Assembly (NCBI RefSeq): GCF_023148685.1
Contig: NZ_JAHXNL010000003.1
Span: 100,369-164,368, forward strand
DNA from: Georgenia sp. EYE_87
GTDB lineage: Bacteria; Actinomycetota; Actinomycetes; Actinomycetales; Actinomycetaceae
Length of the DNA: 64,000 nucleotides
Direction of reading: 5' to 3'
The first letter of the stretch is position 1, and the number at the start of each line of letters is the position of its first letter. Position numbers and translations under genes: made by a program. Shown piece by piece: positions 36,809 through 48,006 of this stretch. The notes beneath the pieces are model-generated. The model saw nothing but the letters and a program-made list of their open reading frames with translations, was not told where the DNA came from and did no database searches.

Positions 36809-37708
36809 TCAGGCGCTCTCCTCGAGAACCGGCTGGTGGTGGACCCGCACGACGGCGACCACCGGCGCGCGGTGGATCACCCCGCGGCTGACGGAGCCGA
36901 GCATGACGCTGGCGAGCCCGCCGTGCCCGCGACTGCCCACCACCACGAGGCTCTCGGTGCCTGCCGCCTCCACGATCGCGTCGACGGGGTGCGCGCCCGA
37001 GAGGCGCACCTCGACGGGAACGCCGTCGTGCTCGGCGGCGATCTCGTCGACGACCGCCCGGAGGTGCTGCTCGGCCCGCTCGACCTGGCGCGCCATCGTC
37101 ACCAGCGCCGGCTCCGGGTACTCGACCCGGAACGGCACCTGACGGCTCACCGCCACGACCGTGACGCCGGAGCCGCGGCGACGTGCCTCCTCGAAGGCGT
37201 ACGTGAGGGCCTCGCGGGGCGGGTCCTCCGGATCCGCGCCGACCACCACGGGCCCGGGCAGGTCGTCGACCTGCTGGCGCACGACGACCACCGGGCCCTG
37301 GGCGTGGGCGGCGACCTTCTGGGAGACCGAGCCGAGCAGCGGCCCGGTGAACCGGCCGAGCCCGCGCGCGCCGACCACCACCACGGAGGCCCGCCGGGAG
37401 GCGTCGACGAGCACGACCGAGGGGCGGCCCAGCACCGCCTGCCCGGACACCGCCAGGTCGGGGTGGGCCTCACGCACGCGGGAGACGTGCTTCTCGACCA
37501 TCCGGTCGCCCGGCTGGAGCAGCTCGTCCGGGGGGACCGGATCGTAGCCCTCGGCCAGGGCCGGCCACTCGAACGCGTAGACCAGGTGGAGCGGCGCTCC
37601 ACGCCGCGCCGCCTCCTTCGCGGCCCAGCTCACGGCCCGCACGGACCGGTCCGACCCGTCCACGCCGACGACCACGGCTCCCGACGGCACCTGCAGCTCT
37701 GCAGCCAT
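36809..37708 (-). CDS. universal stress protein, two UspA domains
   Basis: 299-residue tandem UspA protein. Each half has the ATP-binding pattern: [18 protein letters not shown] with [27 protein letters not shown] in the first, and [11 protein letters not shown] with [27 protein letters not shown] in the second (G-x2-G-x9-G(S/T)). Such proteins respond to stress and dormancy. Start ATG 37708 has GGAGG 6 bp upstream; a longer reading adds only MRRCE. A close paralogue lies at 43040-43945. It is divergent from metH. Confidence 0.92.
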   Translation of the reverse strand: MAAELQVPSGAVVVGVDGSDRSVRAVSWAAKEAARRGAPLHLVYAFEWPALAEGYDPVPPDELLQPGDRMVEKHVSRVREAHPDLAVSGQAVLGRPSVVLVDASRRASVVVVGARGLGRFTGPLLGSVSQKVAAHAQGPVVVVRQQVDDLPGPVVVGADPEDPPREALTYAFEEARRRGSGVTVVAVSRQVPFRVEYPEPALVTMARQVERAEQHLRAVVDEIAAEHDGVPVEVRLSGAHPVDAIVEAAGTESLVVVGSRGHGGLASVMLGSVSRGVIHRAPVVAVVRVHHQPVLEESA

Positions 37709-38084
37709 CTCGCACCTCCGCACCGGCCGAAGGCGCCCCCCGCCGGCCGGAAGGCGCGGCCATGGTCACGGCCCACCGGTGCTGCTCCATCGTCCCAGGG
37801 TCGGCGCCGCGGTGGGGGCGACCTTCGTCCCGGCGTCGTCCCGGCGTCGCCCCGGCGCCGTGCCAGCGTCGTCCCCAGAACCCGCCGTGCCGTCCGTGTC
37901 GTCCCGGCGAGGAAGTGACGACTCACGACATCGGGCGTCAGCGGGGCCAGCGCAGGAGCAGGCGACGTCTCACGATCCAAAGCGGGATGGCCAGCAAGTG
38001 AGACGACGGCGGGACCCGACTCCGCCGTCGGGCCCGGTTCGACCTACCCTCGGCACGGCAGCTTCCCCGACCGAGACGAGTCCC
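37709..38084. other. 376-bp divergent control region, uspA-metH, with 11-bp repeats
   Basis: The region holds four tandem 11-bp units at 37826-37869 (CGTCCCGGCGT twice, then CGCCCCGGCGC and CGTGCCAGCGT), with further GTCGTCCC words around them, then a hairpin at 37966-38005. I see no cobalamin riboswitch box and no SAM-riboswitch core. Promoters cannot be assigned confidently. Confidence 0.6.
37966..38005 (+). promoter_or_regulatory. hairpin in the metH leader
   Basis: CGTCTCAC (37966-37973) and GTGAGACG (37998-38005) form a perfect 8-bp stem, with a possible inner GATCC/GGAT pairing, about 80 bp before the metH start. It could be an RNA structure in the 5' leader or a DNA operator. The left arm resembles the TGACRTCTCGC repeat of the recC-recB junction. 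Confidence 0.4.
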
Positions 38085-41741
<3,657 letters not shown>

Positions 41742-41760
41742 CCGGCACAGCCTCCGCCTG

Positions 41761-41834
41761 GCGTCGGACCGACGCGCCCTGAACCACGGCTCCACCGGGC
41801 GGCGCGCCGAGACACGTCCCCTGGGCGGCGCGCC
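41761..41834. terminator. hairpin and 12-bp direct repeat after metH
   Basis: GCGTCGG/CCGACGC (41761-41775) forms a compact stem 20 bp after the metH stop, without a T tract. GGGCGGCGCGCC follows at 41797-41808 and 41823-41834. The hairpin may terminate metH, and the repeats lie in the promoter region of the next gene. Confidence 0.4.
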
Positions 41835-41894
41835 GCGGCACCGGTACGGTCGTGCGCACGGGGCACCGCCGCCCGACCCGACGGAAGGACAGCG

Positions 41895-42491
41895 ATGGGC
41901 CGGATCGTCTTCTCCATCTCCGTCTCGCTGGACGGCTTCTTCGAGGGTCCTGACCGCGAGATCGACTGGCACCTCGTCGACGACGAGGTTCACCAGCACT
42001 TCAACGACTGGCTGCGCGAGGCCGGCGCCTTCCTCGAGGGCCGGGTCACCTACGAGCTCATGGCCGGCTACTGGCCCCACGCCGGTGAGGACCCGGCCGC
42101 CACGCCTGTCGAGAAGGACTTCGCGCGGATCTGGGTGGACATGCCGAAGATCGCCTTCTCCCGCACCCTGGACGAGGACGCGGACTGGAACACGGTGGTG
42201 TGGCGCGACGTCGACGCCAAGGAGATCGCGAAGCTCAAGGAGCGCACCGAGGGCGACCTCGTGGTCGGGGGGCCGGACCTTGCCGCGTCGTTCGCGGCGC
42301 TGGACCTCATCGACGAGTACCGCATCTACGTCCACCCGGTCCTGATCGGACGCGGCCGACCTTTCTTCCCGACGACGGACGCGCGCACGCGGCTCCGGCT
42401 CGCCGGGACCCACACCTTCGGCAACGGGGTGGTGCTGCTGCACTACGGGCGGGCGACGGCGGACGGGTCGTCCCCCGGCAGCCCGGACTGA
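41895..42491 (+). CDS. dihydrofolate reductase-fold family protein (RibD C-terminal domain)
   Basis: 198-residue protein of the RibD-C/DHFR superfamily. It opens MGRIVFSISVSLDGFFEGPD, has GRVTYELMAGYWP, VVGGPDLAASFAALDLIDEYRIYVHPVLIGRGRPFF near the C-terminus, and reduces an unknown substrate with NADPH by family analogy. It lacks the deaminase domain of full RibD. ATG 41895 has GGAAGGAC upstream. The last codons (GSSPGSPD-stop) are duplicated 34 bp downstream. Confidence 0.88.
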   Translation: MGRIVFSISVSLDGFFEGPDREIDWHLVDDEVHQHFNDWLREAGAFLEGRVTYELMAGYWPHAGEDPAATPVEKDFARIWVDMPKIAFSRTLDEDADWNTVVWRDVDAKEIAKLKERTEGDLVVGGPDLAASFAALDLIDEYRIYVHPVLIGRGRPFFPTTDARTRLRLAGTHTFGNGVVLLHYGRATADGSSPGSPD

Positions 42492-42535
42492 CCCAGCGAA
42501 CGGGTCCCCCGGCAGCCCGGACTGACCCGGCGAAC
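42471..42535. repeat. duplicated 3' end of the DHFR-fold gene
   Basis: A 31-bp segment (42471-42501) covering the last codons, the TGA stop and 10 bp beyond recurs at 42505-42535 with one mismatch (period 34 bp). Each copy contains GGACTGACCC around the stop. Confidence 0.9.
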
Positions 42536-42550
42536 ACGCATGCCCGCACG

Positions 42551-42745
42551 CCGCACCTCAGGGTCCGCACTGCTCACCTCGGGCCCTGCACGCGTCACCT
42601 CGGGGTCGGCACTGCTCACCTCGGGCCGTGCACGCGTTACCTCGGGCTTCGCCACTGCTCACCTCGGGCCGTGCACGCGTCACCTCGGGGTTCGCCACTC
42701 CTCACCTCGGGCCGTGCACGCGTCACCTCGGGCCGCGCACTCCTC
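42551..42745. repeat. array of nine CACCTCGGG units
   Basis: Nine copies of CACCTCGGG (the first reads CACCTCAGG, one reads TACCTCGGG) are spaced about 21 bp apart. Alternate spacers are ccgtgcacgcg and gtcgccactg-like, so the higher-order unit is about 42-43 bp, repeated about four times. On the minus strand the word is CCCGAGGTGA. No protein is expected here, although a frame stays open by chance. It lies between the DHFR-fold gene and a convergent uspA gene. Confidence 0.9.
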
Positions 42746-42861
42746 CACCCAGGCCCAGCGCCCCGGGCTCGGAGCCGGCAGCCCAACCCGGGGGCCCCCA
42801 CCGCCCCTGGCCCCGTTTTGCCATCCCTGGTCCCGCACTCCCGCCCGGGCCGCGTGAGCAG

Positions 42862-42921
42862 TAAGTGCTGTTCCGCAGATGAAGTCGTCTCAGACCGACT
42901 GGATCTGCCCAGCAGCACTTA
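42862..42921. repeat. palindromic element A (convergent gap)
   Basis: Outer arms TAAGTGCTG (42862-42870) and CAGCACTTA (42913-42921) pair perfectly; inner arms GCAGAT/ATCTGC and AGTCG/CGACT continue the stem with small symmetric bulges around an 8-nt loop. On the minus strand the element begins GTTAAGTGCTGCTGGGC, which matches element C at 60545-60561 in 16 of 17 positions. It may act as a bidirectional terminator, though no T tract follows. Confidence 0.85.
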
Positions 42922-42929
42922 ACGGTGAC

Positions 42930-43045
42930 CGCCTCGGCCAGCGGCGGGCCGCAACGGCCCGGCGACGGGGCGCCTCGGCCAGCGGCGGGGCACCACGGCC
43001 CGGCGACGGGGCACCTCGGCCAGCGGTGTGGCGCCTCGGCTAACC
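42930..43045. repeat. 41-bp tandem repeat downstream of uspA2
   Basis: Units begin at 42930, 42971 and 43012 (period 41 bp), each opening CGCCTCGGCCAGCGG or CACCTCGGCCAGCGG. A partial fourth copy (CGCCTCGGCTAACC, about 43032-43045) runs into the uspA2 stop codon at 43040-43042. The repeat therefore abuts the 3' end of that gene. Confidence 0.85.
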
Positions 43046-43945
43046 CTGGGGCGCTTCGGCGTCCCGGTGCCGCACCCGCACGACCGCCACGGCCGGCGCC
43101 CGGTGCAGCACCCCGCGGCTGACCGACCCGAGGAGCACGCTGGCCAGGCCTCCGTGCCCGCGGCTGCCGACGACGACGAGACTGTCCGTCCCGGCCTCCT
43201 CCACGATGGCGTCGGCGGGGTGAAGGGTGCTCTCGGAGATCTCGACGTCCACGCCGGGGAACTCGGCAGCGGTCTCGTCGACGATCTGCCGCAGGCGCTG
43301 GTGCGCCTCCTCCAGCTGGCGCGCGACCTTCATGCGAGCCGAGTCGGGCGCCTGGGCGCCACCGGCGAACCGGCGCCCCGCCCCCTTGACGACCGTGACG
43401 CCCACCTCTCGGCGCCGGGCCTCCTCGAAGGCGAAGCGCAGGGCCTCGGTCGGAGGGTCGAGCGGGTCGGCACCGACGACGACGGGCCCCGGCAGGGCGC
43501 CGACCTGCTCACGCACGACGATCACGGGGCCGTGCGCGTGGGCGGCCACCTTCTGCGAGACCGAGCCCAGCAGCGGGCCGGTGAACCGGCCGAGCCCACG
43601 CGCCCCGACGACGACCGCCGCCGCCGTCCGGGACGCCCCCACCAGGGCGACCGCGGGCTGGGAGACGATCACCTCGCCCGTGACGGCGAGGCCGGGGTAC
43701 GCCTCGCGCATCCTCGTGACCTGCTCGTTCACCAGCCGTTCGGCCGCGTCGGTGAGCCCGGACGTGACGGTGGCGGGGTCGTACCCCTCGGTCACCGCCG
43801 GCCACTCGAAGACGTAGAGAAGGTGAAGCGGCGCACCCCACAGCCTCGCCTCCTCGGCGGCCCAGTCCGCCGCGCGCTGCGACCGCTCGGAACCGTCGAC
43901 GCCGACGACGACGGCACCGGCCGGGACCTCCAGCTCCACGCTCAT
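43040..43945 (-). CDS. universal stress protein, two UspA domains (paralogue)
   Basis: 301-residue tandem UspA protein, clearly a paralogue of the one at 36809-37708: both have [20 protein letters not shown] followed by [18 protein letters not shown], and [17 protein letters not shown]-binding glycine motifs are intact in both halves. ATG 43945 has GGGAGG 6 bp upstream; a much longer open frame upstream is Arg/Pro-rich and not real. It is transcribed alone, divergent from the DUF4870 gene. Confidence 0.92.
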   Translation of the reverse strand: MSVELEVPAGAVVVGVDGSERSQRAADWAAEEARLWGAPLHLLYVFEWPAVTEGYDPATVTSGLTDAAERLVNEQVTRMREAYPGLAVTGEVIVSQPAVALVGASRTAAAVVVGARGLGRFTGPLLGSVSQKVAAHAHGPVIVVREQVGALPGPVVVGADPLDPPTEALRFAFEEARRREVGVTVVKGAGRRFAGGAQAPDSARMKVARQLEEAHQRLRQIVDETAAEFPGVDVEISESTLHPADAIVEEAGTDSLVVVGSRGHGGLASVLLGSVSRGVLHRAPAVAVVRVRHRDAEAPQG

Positions 43946-44121
43946 GGCCGACCTCCCTGGCTCGTCCCACCATCGTGGCAGCGAACGACGGCGCACGGAA
44001 GGAGTTGGGAGGCGGCCGCCACTGATCTGCGGCGGGGTCCCTGTACGTTGCCCACCAGGACTGGAATCCTTGAGAGCGCCGGCGAGCTCGCCGGTCACGA
44101 CCGCAGAAGTGGTGAGCCGAC

Positions 44122-45063
44122 ATGTCCAGCAACTACCCCGAAGGATCGAGCGCCCGCACGCCGGACCGCTCCGGCGAGGACGGCGGGCAGTCCGCCCCGG
44201 CGCCGCGCGACCCGGAGAGCCCTGGCTACCACCAGCCGGGCGAGCCGGCGGTCGGCGAGCCGGGTCCCGCGGACGCCAGCGCCACGGGCGCGGCGCCGTA
44301 CGGCCAGGGCACGGTTCCCCCGCCGCCCGCGTCGGCCGGACAGGACTGGCAGCAGGACGCAAGCTCCGCCGGGCACGGGCACGGCGGGTACGGGGCCGGC
44401 TACGGGCAGCCGCAGGCGGGCCAGGGCGCGCACCCTGGGTACGGCGCGCCGGGTGACGCCGGCCAGGGCGGGTACGGCGGCGCGTACGGGCAGGGCGGCG
44501 CATACGGCCAGGGGCAGCCCGGGGCCGCACCCCCGCAGTACGGCAGCTTCCAGCAGGGCCAGCACGGACAGCAGGACCAGTACGGACAGGCCGGCGCATA
44601 CGGCCAGGGTCAGCCCGGAGCGGCACCCCCGCAGTACGGCAGCTTCCAGCACGGGCAGCAGGACCAGTACGGCCAGCCCGGTTACGGCCACCAGGGCTAC
44701 GGGCAGGGCGGCCCCCAGTACGGGGGCCCGAACATCATGAGTGACGCCGACCAGCGGCTGTGGTCCACCCTCACCCACCTCAGCGGGCTCGTCTTCCTGC
44801 TGATCGGACCGCTGGTGATCTGGCTCGTGCTCCGCGAGCGCGGGGCGTTCGTGGAGGACCAGACCAAGGAGGCGCTCAACTTCAACATCACCCTGGTGAT
44901 CCTCGGCGTCGTCATCACGATCATCTCCGTGATCACGCTGGGCATCGGGGCGATCCTGTACCTCTACTACATCGCCGCGGTGGTCTTCATGATCCTGGCC
45001 GCCGTCGCGGCCAACCGCGGCGAGCGCTACCGCTACCCGCTCACCATCCGACTCGTGAACTGA
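44122..45063 (+). CDS. DUF4870 domain membrane protein with repetitive N-terminus
   Basis: 313 residues. The first ~195 are rich in Gly, Gln, Tyr and Pro, with two near-identical copies of a block (YGQGQPGAAPPQYGSFQ) and many YGQ words: a disordered, low-complexity tail. The C-terminal ~110 residues form the DUF4870 (Tic20-like) module: SDADQRLWSTLTHLSGLVFLL, EALNFNITLVILGVVITIIS, and a last hydrophobic stretch ending ANRGERYRYPLTIRLVN, giving three or four membrane segments. Function unknown. The tail is probably cytoplasmic. Confidence 0.85.
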   Translation: MSSNYPEGSSARTPDRSGEDGGQSAPAPRDPESPGYHQPGEPAVGEPGPADASATGAAPYGQGTVPPPPASAGQDWQQDASSAGHGHGGYGAGYGQPQAGQGAHPGYGAPGDAGQGGYGGAYGQGGAYGQGQPGAAPPQYGSFQQGQHGQQDQYGQAGAYGQGQPGAAPPQYGSFQHGQQDQYGQPGYGHQGYGQGGPQYGGPNIMSDADQRLWSTLTHLSGLVFLLIGPLVIWLVLRERGAFVEDQTKEALNFNITLVILGVVITIISVITLGIGAILYLYYIAAVVFMILAAVAANRGERYRYPLTIRLVN

Positions 45064-45134
45064 GGGCCCGTCTCATGCCCCGGGGCCCTCTCCGTGGACG
45101 GGACGGCGCCGTCTCGTGAACTGACGGCGCCGTC
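45062..45134. terminator. hairpin and stop-codon duplication after the DUF4870 gene
   Basis: GAGGGCCC (45062-45069) pairs with GGGCCCTC (45083-45090), an 8-bp stem starting inside the stop codon. Further on, CTCGTGAACTGA, the last 12 bases of the gene (45052-45063), recurs at 45113-45124. The palindrome GACGGCGCCGTC stands at 45102-45113 and again at 45123-45134. The hairpin is a plausible terminator; no T tract follows. Confidence 0.6.
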
Positions 45135-45320
45135 GTCGTCCACCGTCTGGCGGCGGGGCCCGGCGGTGCGGTCGCTGCCCGCGCCCAGAGCCCCGCGAGC
45201 GATCTGGGCATGGTGGCTCCTGTCACGGTGCGCCGAAAATGCCGGTTCGTCGCGTTAGTGTTGTCGCGCTAGTTGAACCAGCAACCACAGTCATCGTGGG
45301 CCCGGCCGATGAGGAGACCC

Positions 45321-45956
45321 GTGAGCAAGCAGCGCCACCAGGAGCGAGCCGAGAAGGTGGCGGCCATGCGCGCCGAGCAGCAGCGCAGGGACCGCAAGAA
45401 CAAGATCCTGATCTTCGGGACCACGGGCGTGCTCGCGGTCGGGCTGATCACCGCGGCGGCGATCCCCCTTGTCAACCAGGCGCAGCAGAAGGCAGAGATC
45501 GAGGCCGCGGCGAACGCGCCGATCGAGGGCGTCCAGGAGACCACCGACCTGACCTCCAACCACGTCGAGGGCACGGTGGACTACGCGAGCGCGCCGCCCG
45601 TCGGCGGGGACCACAACGCCGTCTGGCAGAACTGCGGCGTCTACACCGAGCCGGTGGTCGACGAGCACGCCGTGCACTCCCTCGAGCACGGTGCCGTGTG
45701 GATCGCCTACTCGCCCGACCTCGCCGCCGACGACGTCGCCGCCCTCACCGCCAGGGCCGAGAACGAGCCGTACGTGCTCGTCAGCCCGTACGAGGGCGCC
45801 GAGTCACCGGTCACGCTGAGCGCGTGGGGCTTCCAGCTCGAGGTCGACGACCCCGACGACCCGCGCATCGACGCGTTCCTCGAGCGCTACGTGCAGGGCG
45901 AGCAGACCCCGGAGCCCGGCGCGGCGTGCTTCGGCGGCACCGGCACCCCGGTCTGA
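45321..45956 (+). CDS. DUF3105 domain-containing membrane-anchored protein
   Basis: 211 residues: a basic N-terminus with a short coiled-coil-like helix (QRHQERAEKVAAMRAEQQRRDRK), one membrane helix (about residues 28-50, ILIFGTTGVLAVGLITAAAI), then an external DUF3105 domain with the family motif SAPPVGGDHNAVWQNCGVY and HSLEHGAVWIAYSP. GTG 45321 is chosen because GAGGAG stands just upstream; in-frame ATG 45309 is an alternative. It precedes the DUF305 gene by 4 bp, a common actinobacterial pair; the function of both is not established. Confidence 0.85.
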   Translation: MSKQRHQERAEKVAAMRAEQQRRDRKNKILIFGTTGVLAVGLITAAAIPLVNQAQQKAEIEAAANAPIEGVQETTDLTSNHVEGTVDYASAPPVGGDHNAVWQNCGVYTEPVVDEHAVHSLEHGAVWIAYSPDLAADDVAALTARAENEPYVLVSPYEGAESPVTLSAWGFQLEVDDPDDPRIDAFLERYVQGEQTPEPGAACFGGTGTPV

Positions 45957-45960
45957 GCAG

Positions 45961-46698
45961 ATGACGAACCCCGGGCAGACCTCGCAGGAGACTCCCCCGC
46001 TGACCGCGACGGACACCGCGCCGCAGGAGCCGCAGGGTCCTGAGAGGACCGGTGCGCCGTCGGCACGGCTGGGCGGCCCGCTGGCGGCGGCCGTCGTCGT
46101 CCTCGTCGCGGCGGTCGCGGCCGTGGTCGGCCTGCTCGTGGGCTCGCGCCTGGGCGCGGTCGACGCCACGGAGCACCCGGCCGAGGGCTCGGTGGACGTC
46201 GGCTTCGCCCGCGACATGCAGGACCACCACGGTCAGGCGGTCCAGATGGCCACGCTCGTGCGGGACCGCACGGACGACGAGGCGATCCGCAGCATCGCGC
46301 TCGACATCACCCTCACCCAGCAGCACCAGGCGGGGCAGATGTTCGCCTGGCTCGAGGAGTGGGGGCTGCCGCAGAGCTCGACGGAGCCGCCGATGCTGTG
46401 GATGGCGGACCACGGTGACCACGCGGACGCCGTCGCCCAGGGCGGTCTGATGCCGGGGATGGCGACCCAGGCGGAGCTCAACCAGCTCGCCGCCGCCAGC
46501 GGCGAGGACGCGGAGCGGCTGTTCCTCACCCTGATGATCGAGCACCACGAGGCCGGCGTGGACATGGCGGAGTACGCGGTCGACGACGCGAAGGAAGACG
46601 TGGTCACGCACCTCGCCGCGACCATCGTGCAGTCGCAGTCGGCGGAGCTGACGGTTCTTCAGGACCTGCTCGCGGCCCGCGGCGGCCCGCCGGAGTGA
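45961..46698 (+). CDS. DUF305 domain-containing protein
   Basis: 245 residues: a disordered Pro/Thr-rich N-terminus, one membrane helix (about 38-62), and an external DUF305 four-helix domain with paired histidines and methionines (FARDMQDHHGQAVQMA, MIEHHEAGVDMAEYA). That pattern suggests metal, possibly copper, binding by family analogy. Start ATG 45961, 4 bp after the DUF3105 stop, points to one operon. Confidence 0.87.
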   Translation: MTNPGQTSQETPPLTATDTAPQEPQGPERTGAPSARLGGPLAAAVVVLVAAVAAVVGLLVGSRLGAVDATEHPAEGSVDVGFARDMQDHHGQAVQMATLVRDRTDDEAIRSIALDITLTQQHQAGQMFAWLEEWGLPQSSTEPPMLWMADHGDHADAVAQGGLMPGMATQAELNQLAAASGEDAERLFLTLMIEHHEAGVDMAEYAVDDAKEDVVTHLAATIVQSQSAELTVLQDLLAARGGPPE

Positions 46699-46813
46699 GC
46701 GGGGTGCCGGCCCTCGCGCCATGCCGGGTCTGACCTGGAGGCGCGGCCGTTGGCCGGCGCCGACGAACCGCGACCTCCGGCCGTCGGCCGGCGTCGCGCG
46801 GCTGTTACGCGGC

Positions 46814-46873
46814 AACGAGATCGAGGATCGGGTTCGCCGAACGCTACTGGCGAACCAGATCCTCGATCTCGTT
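46814..46873. terminator. palindromic element B (convergent gap)
   Basis: Arms 46814-46838 and 46849-46873 are 25 nt each and pair with a single mismatch (arm begins AACGAGATCGAGGATC), around a 10-nt loop. It sits in the 267-bp gap between the convergent DUF305 and DapA-family genes, consistent with a bidirectional terminator. The stem is much longer than usual and there is no T tract. The rest of the gap holds two near-copies of GGCCGTTGGCCGGCG. Confidence 0.75.
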
Positions 46874-46965
46874 CGGGTGGAGAGCTCCGGCAGTCCCACG
46901 TCGAGCCGACCCACCACGCGCTGGTCGAGGGCGTGACGCCAGGACGGCCTCAAGGCCGCCCCGGA

Positions 46966-47907
46966 CTACACCGCTGTGGGACTCAGCCGGGCGAGCGCCT
47001 CGAGCGCGCGCTGGGTGTCGGCCCGCACCTGGGCCTCCATCTCCCGGCTCAGCGGGGTGCGAGGCGGGCGGCAGGGTCCGCCGTAGCGCCCGACCATGTC
47101 CATGCCGAGCTTGATGGCCTGGACGAACTCGGTCCGGGAGTCCCAGCGGAAGGCGGCGATGAGGCTGCGGTAGATCTCGCGGGCCTCGTCGTACCGGCCT
47201 TCGGCCATGTAGTTGTAGACCGCGACGGTCTCCGCCGGGAAGACGTTCGGGTACCCGCCGAACCAGCCGACCGCGCCGTCGACCATCAGCTCGAACAGGA
47301 CGTCGTCCGCGCCGGCGATGACATCGATGCTCGTGCCGGCCGCCTCGCAGGCGTCGTTGATCTCGAACGCCCGGCGCACGTCCGCGCTGAACTCCTTGAT
47401 CGCGACGACGTTCTCGATCCCGGCGAGCTCGGCGACGAGGTCGGGCGTGAGGTCGACCTTGGTGTCGAAGGGGTTGTTGTAGATCATCATCGGCAGGCCC
47501 GCCTCGGAGACCTTCTCGAAGTGCTCGACGATCCCGCGCCGGTCCGAGCGGTACATCGTCGGCGGCAGGCACAGCACGCCGTCGGCGCCGTCCTCGGCCG
47601 CGAGCTCCGCCCAGTGCTTGGCCTGGTGCCAGCCCGGACCGTGGACGCCGGCGACGACGACGCCCCGGTCCCCCACCGCCTGGACCGCGGTCTGGACGAC
47701 CCGCCGGCGCTCCTCGTCCGTCAGCGAGGAGTACTCGCCGAGCGAGCCGTTGGGCCCGACGCCGCGGCAGCCGTTGTCGATGAGCCACTCGCAGTGGGCG
47801 GCGAACCGGTCGTGGTCGACCTCGAGGCCGGCCGGGGCCGACGGGTTCTCCTTGTACGGCAGCGCGGTCGCGACGACGACGCCGCCGAGGTTGAGCTCTC
47901 GAGCCAT
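46966..47907 (-). CDS. DapA-family lyase, probable pyrroline-4-hydroxy-2-carboxylate deaminase
   Basis: 313-residue aldolase of the dihydrodipicolinate synthase family. The Schiff-base lysine is Lys171 (NVVAIKEFSAD), with NGCRGVGPNGSLGEYSSLT and MMIYNNPF. In hydroxyproline degraders such enzymes deaminate and dehydrate 1-pyrroline-4-hydroxy-2-carboxylate to alpha-ketoglutarate semialdehyde. The assignment rests on context: every other pathway step lies at 53992-59406, and this gene has an upstream motif shared with that locus. A true DapA role is less likely. Start ATG 47907 has AAAGGTG 6 bp upstream. Confidence 0.8.
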   Translation of the reverse strand: MARELNLGGVVVATALPYKENPSAPAGLEVDHDRFAAHCEWLIDNGCRGVGPNGSLGEYSSLTDEERRRVVQTAVQAVGDRGVVVAGVHGPGWHQAKHWAELAAEDGADGVLCLPPTMYRSDRRGIVEHFEKVSEAGLPMMIYNNPFDTKVDLTPDLVAELAGIENVVAIKEFSADVRRAFEINDACEAAGTSIDVIAGADDVLFELMVDGAVGWFGGYPNVFPAETVAVYNYMAEGRYDEAREIYRSLIAAFRWDSRTEFVQAIKLGMDMVGRYGGPCRPPRTPLSREMEAQVRADTQRALEALARLSPTAV

Positions 47908-47948
47908 GCCAACACCTTTCTCCTGCCGCCGAGCCACGGTGCTCAGCA

Positions 47949-47968
47949 GTAATATGTGACACTGTACC
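47949..47968. promoter_or_regulatory. candidate GntR operator upstream of the deaminase gene
   Basis: GTAATATGTGACACTGTACC lies 42 bp upstream of the start. It matches the gntR-epimerase site (53917-53936) in 17 of 20 positions. The core TAAYATGT-S-ACACTGTA is an imperfect inverted repeat. Confidence 0.65.
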
Positions 47969-48006
47969 GGTACTTGCGGTGGTTGCCCACCCCCCGCCGG
48001 GCGGGG

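Noticed and set aside
37709..38084. Cobalamin or SAM riboswitch upstream of metH
   Set aside because: No B12 box and no recognisable SAM-riboswitch core; only an unassigned hairpin remains.
42551..42745. CRISPR array
   Set aside because: The repeated word is only about 9 bp, spacers are themselves repeated, and there are no cas genes.
42540..42857. Open frame encoding repeated ALLTSGPARVTSG-like peptide
   Set aside because: It is the translation of the intergenic CACCTCGGG array; no ribosome site, and other frames are open too.
46966..47907. Lysine-biosynthetic dapA
   Set aside because: Context and shared operator motif place it with hydroxyproline catabolism, and ddh elsewhere in the window has no linkage to it.
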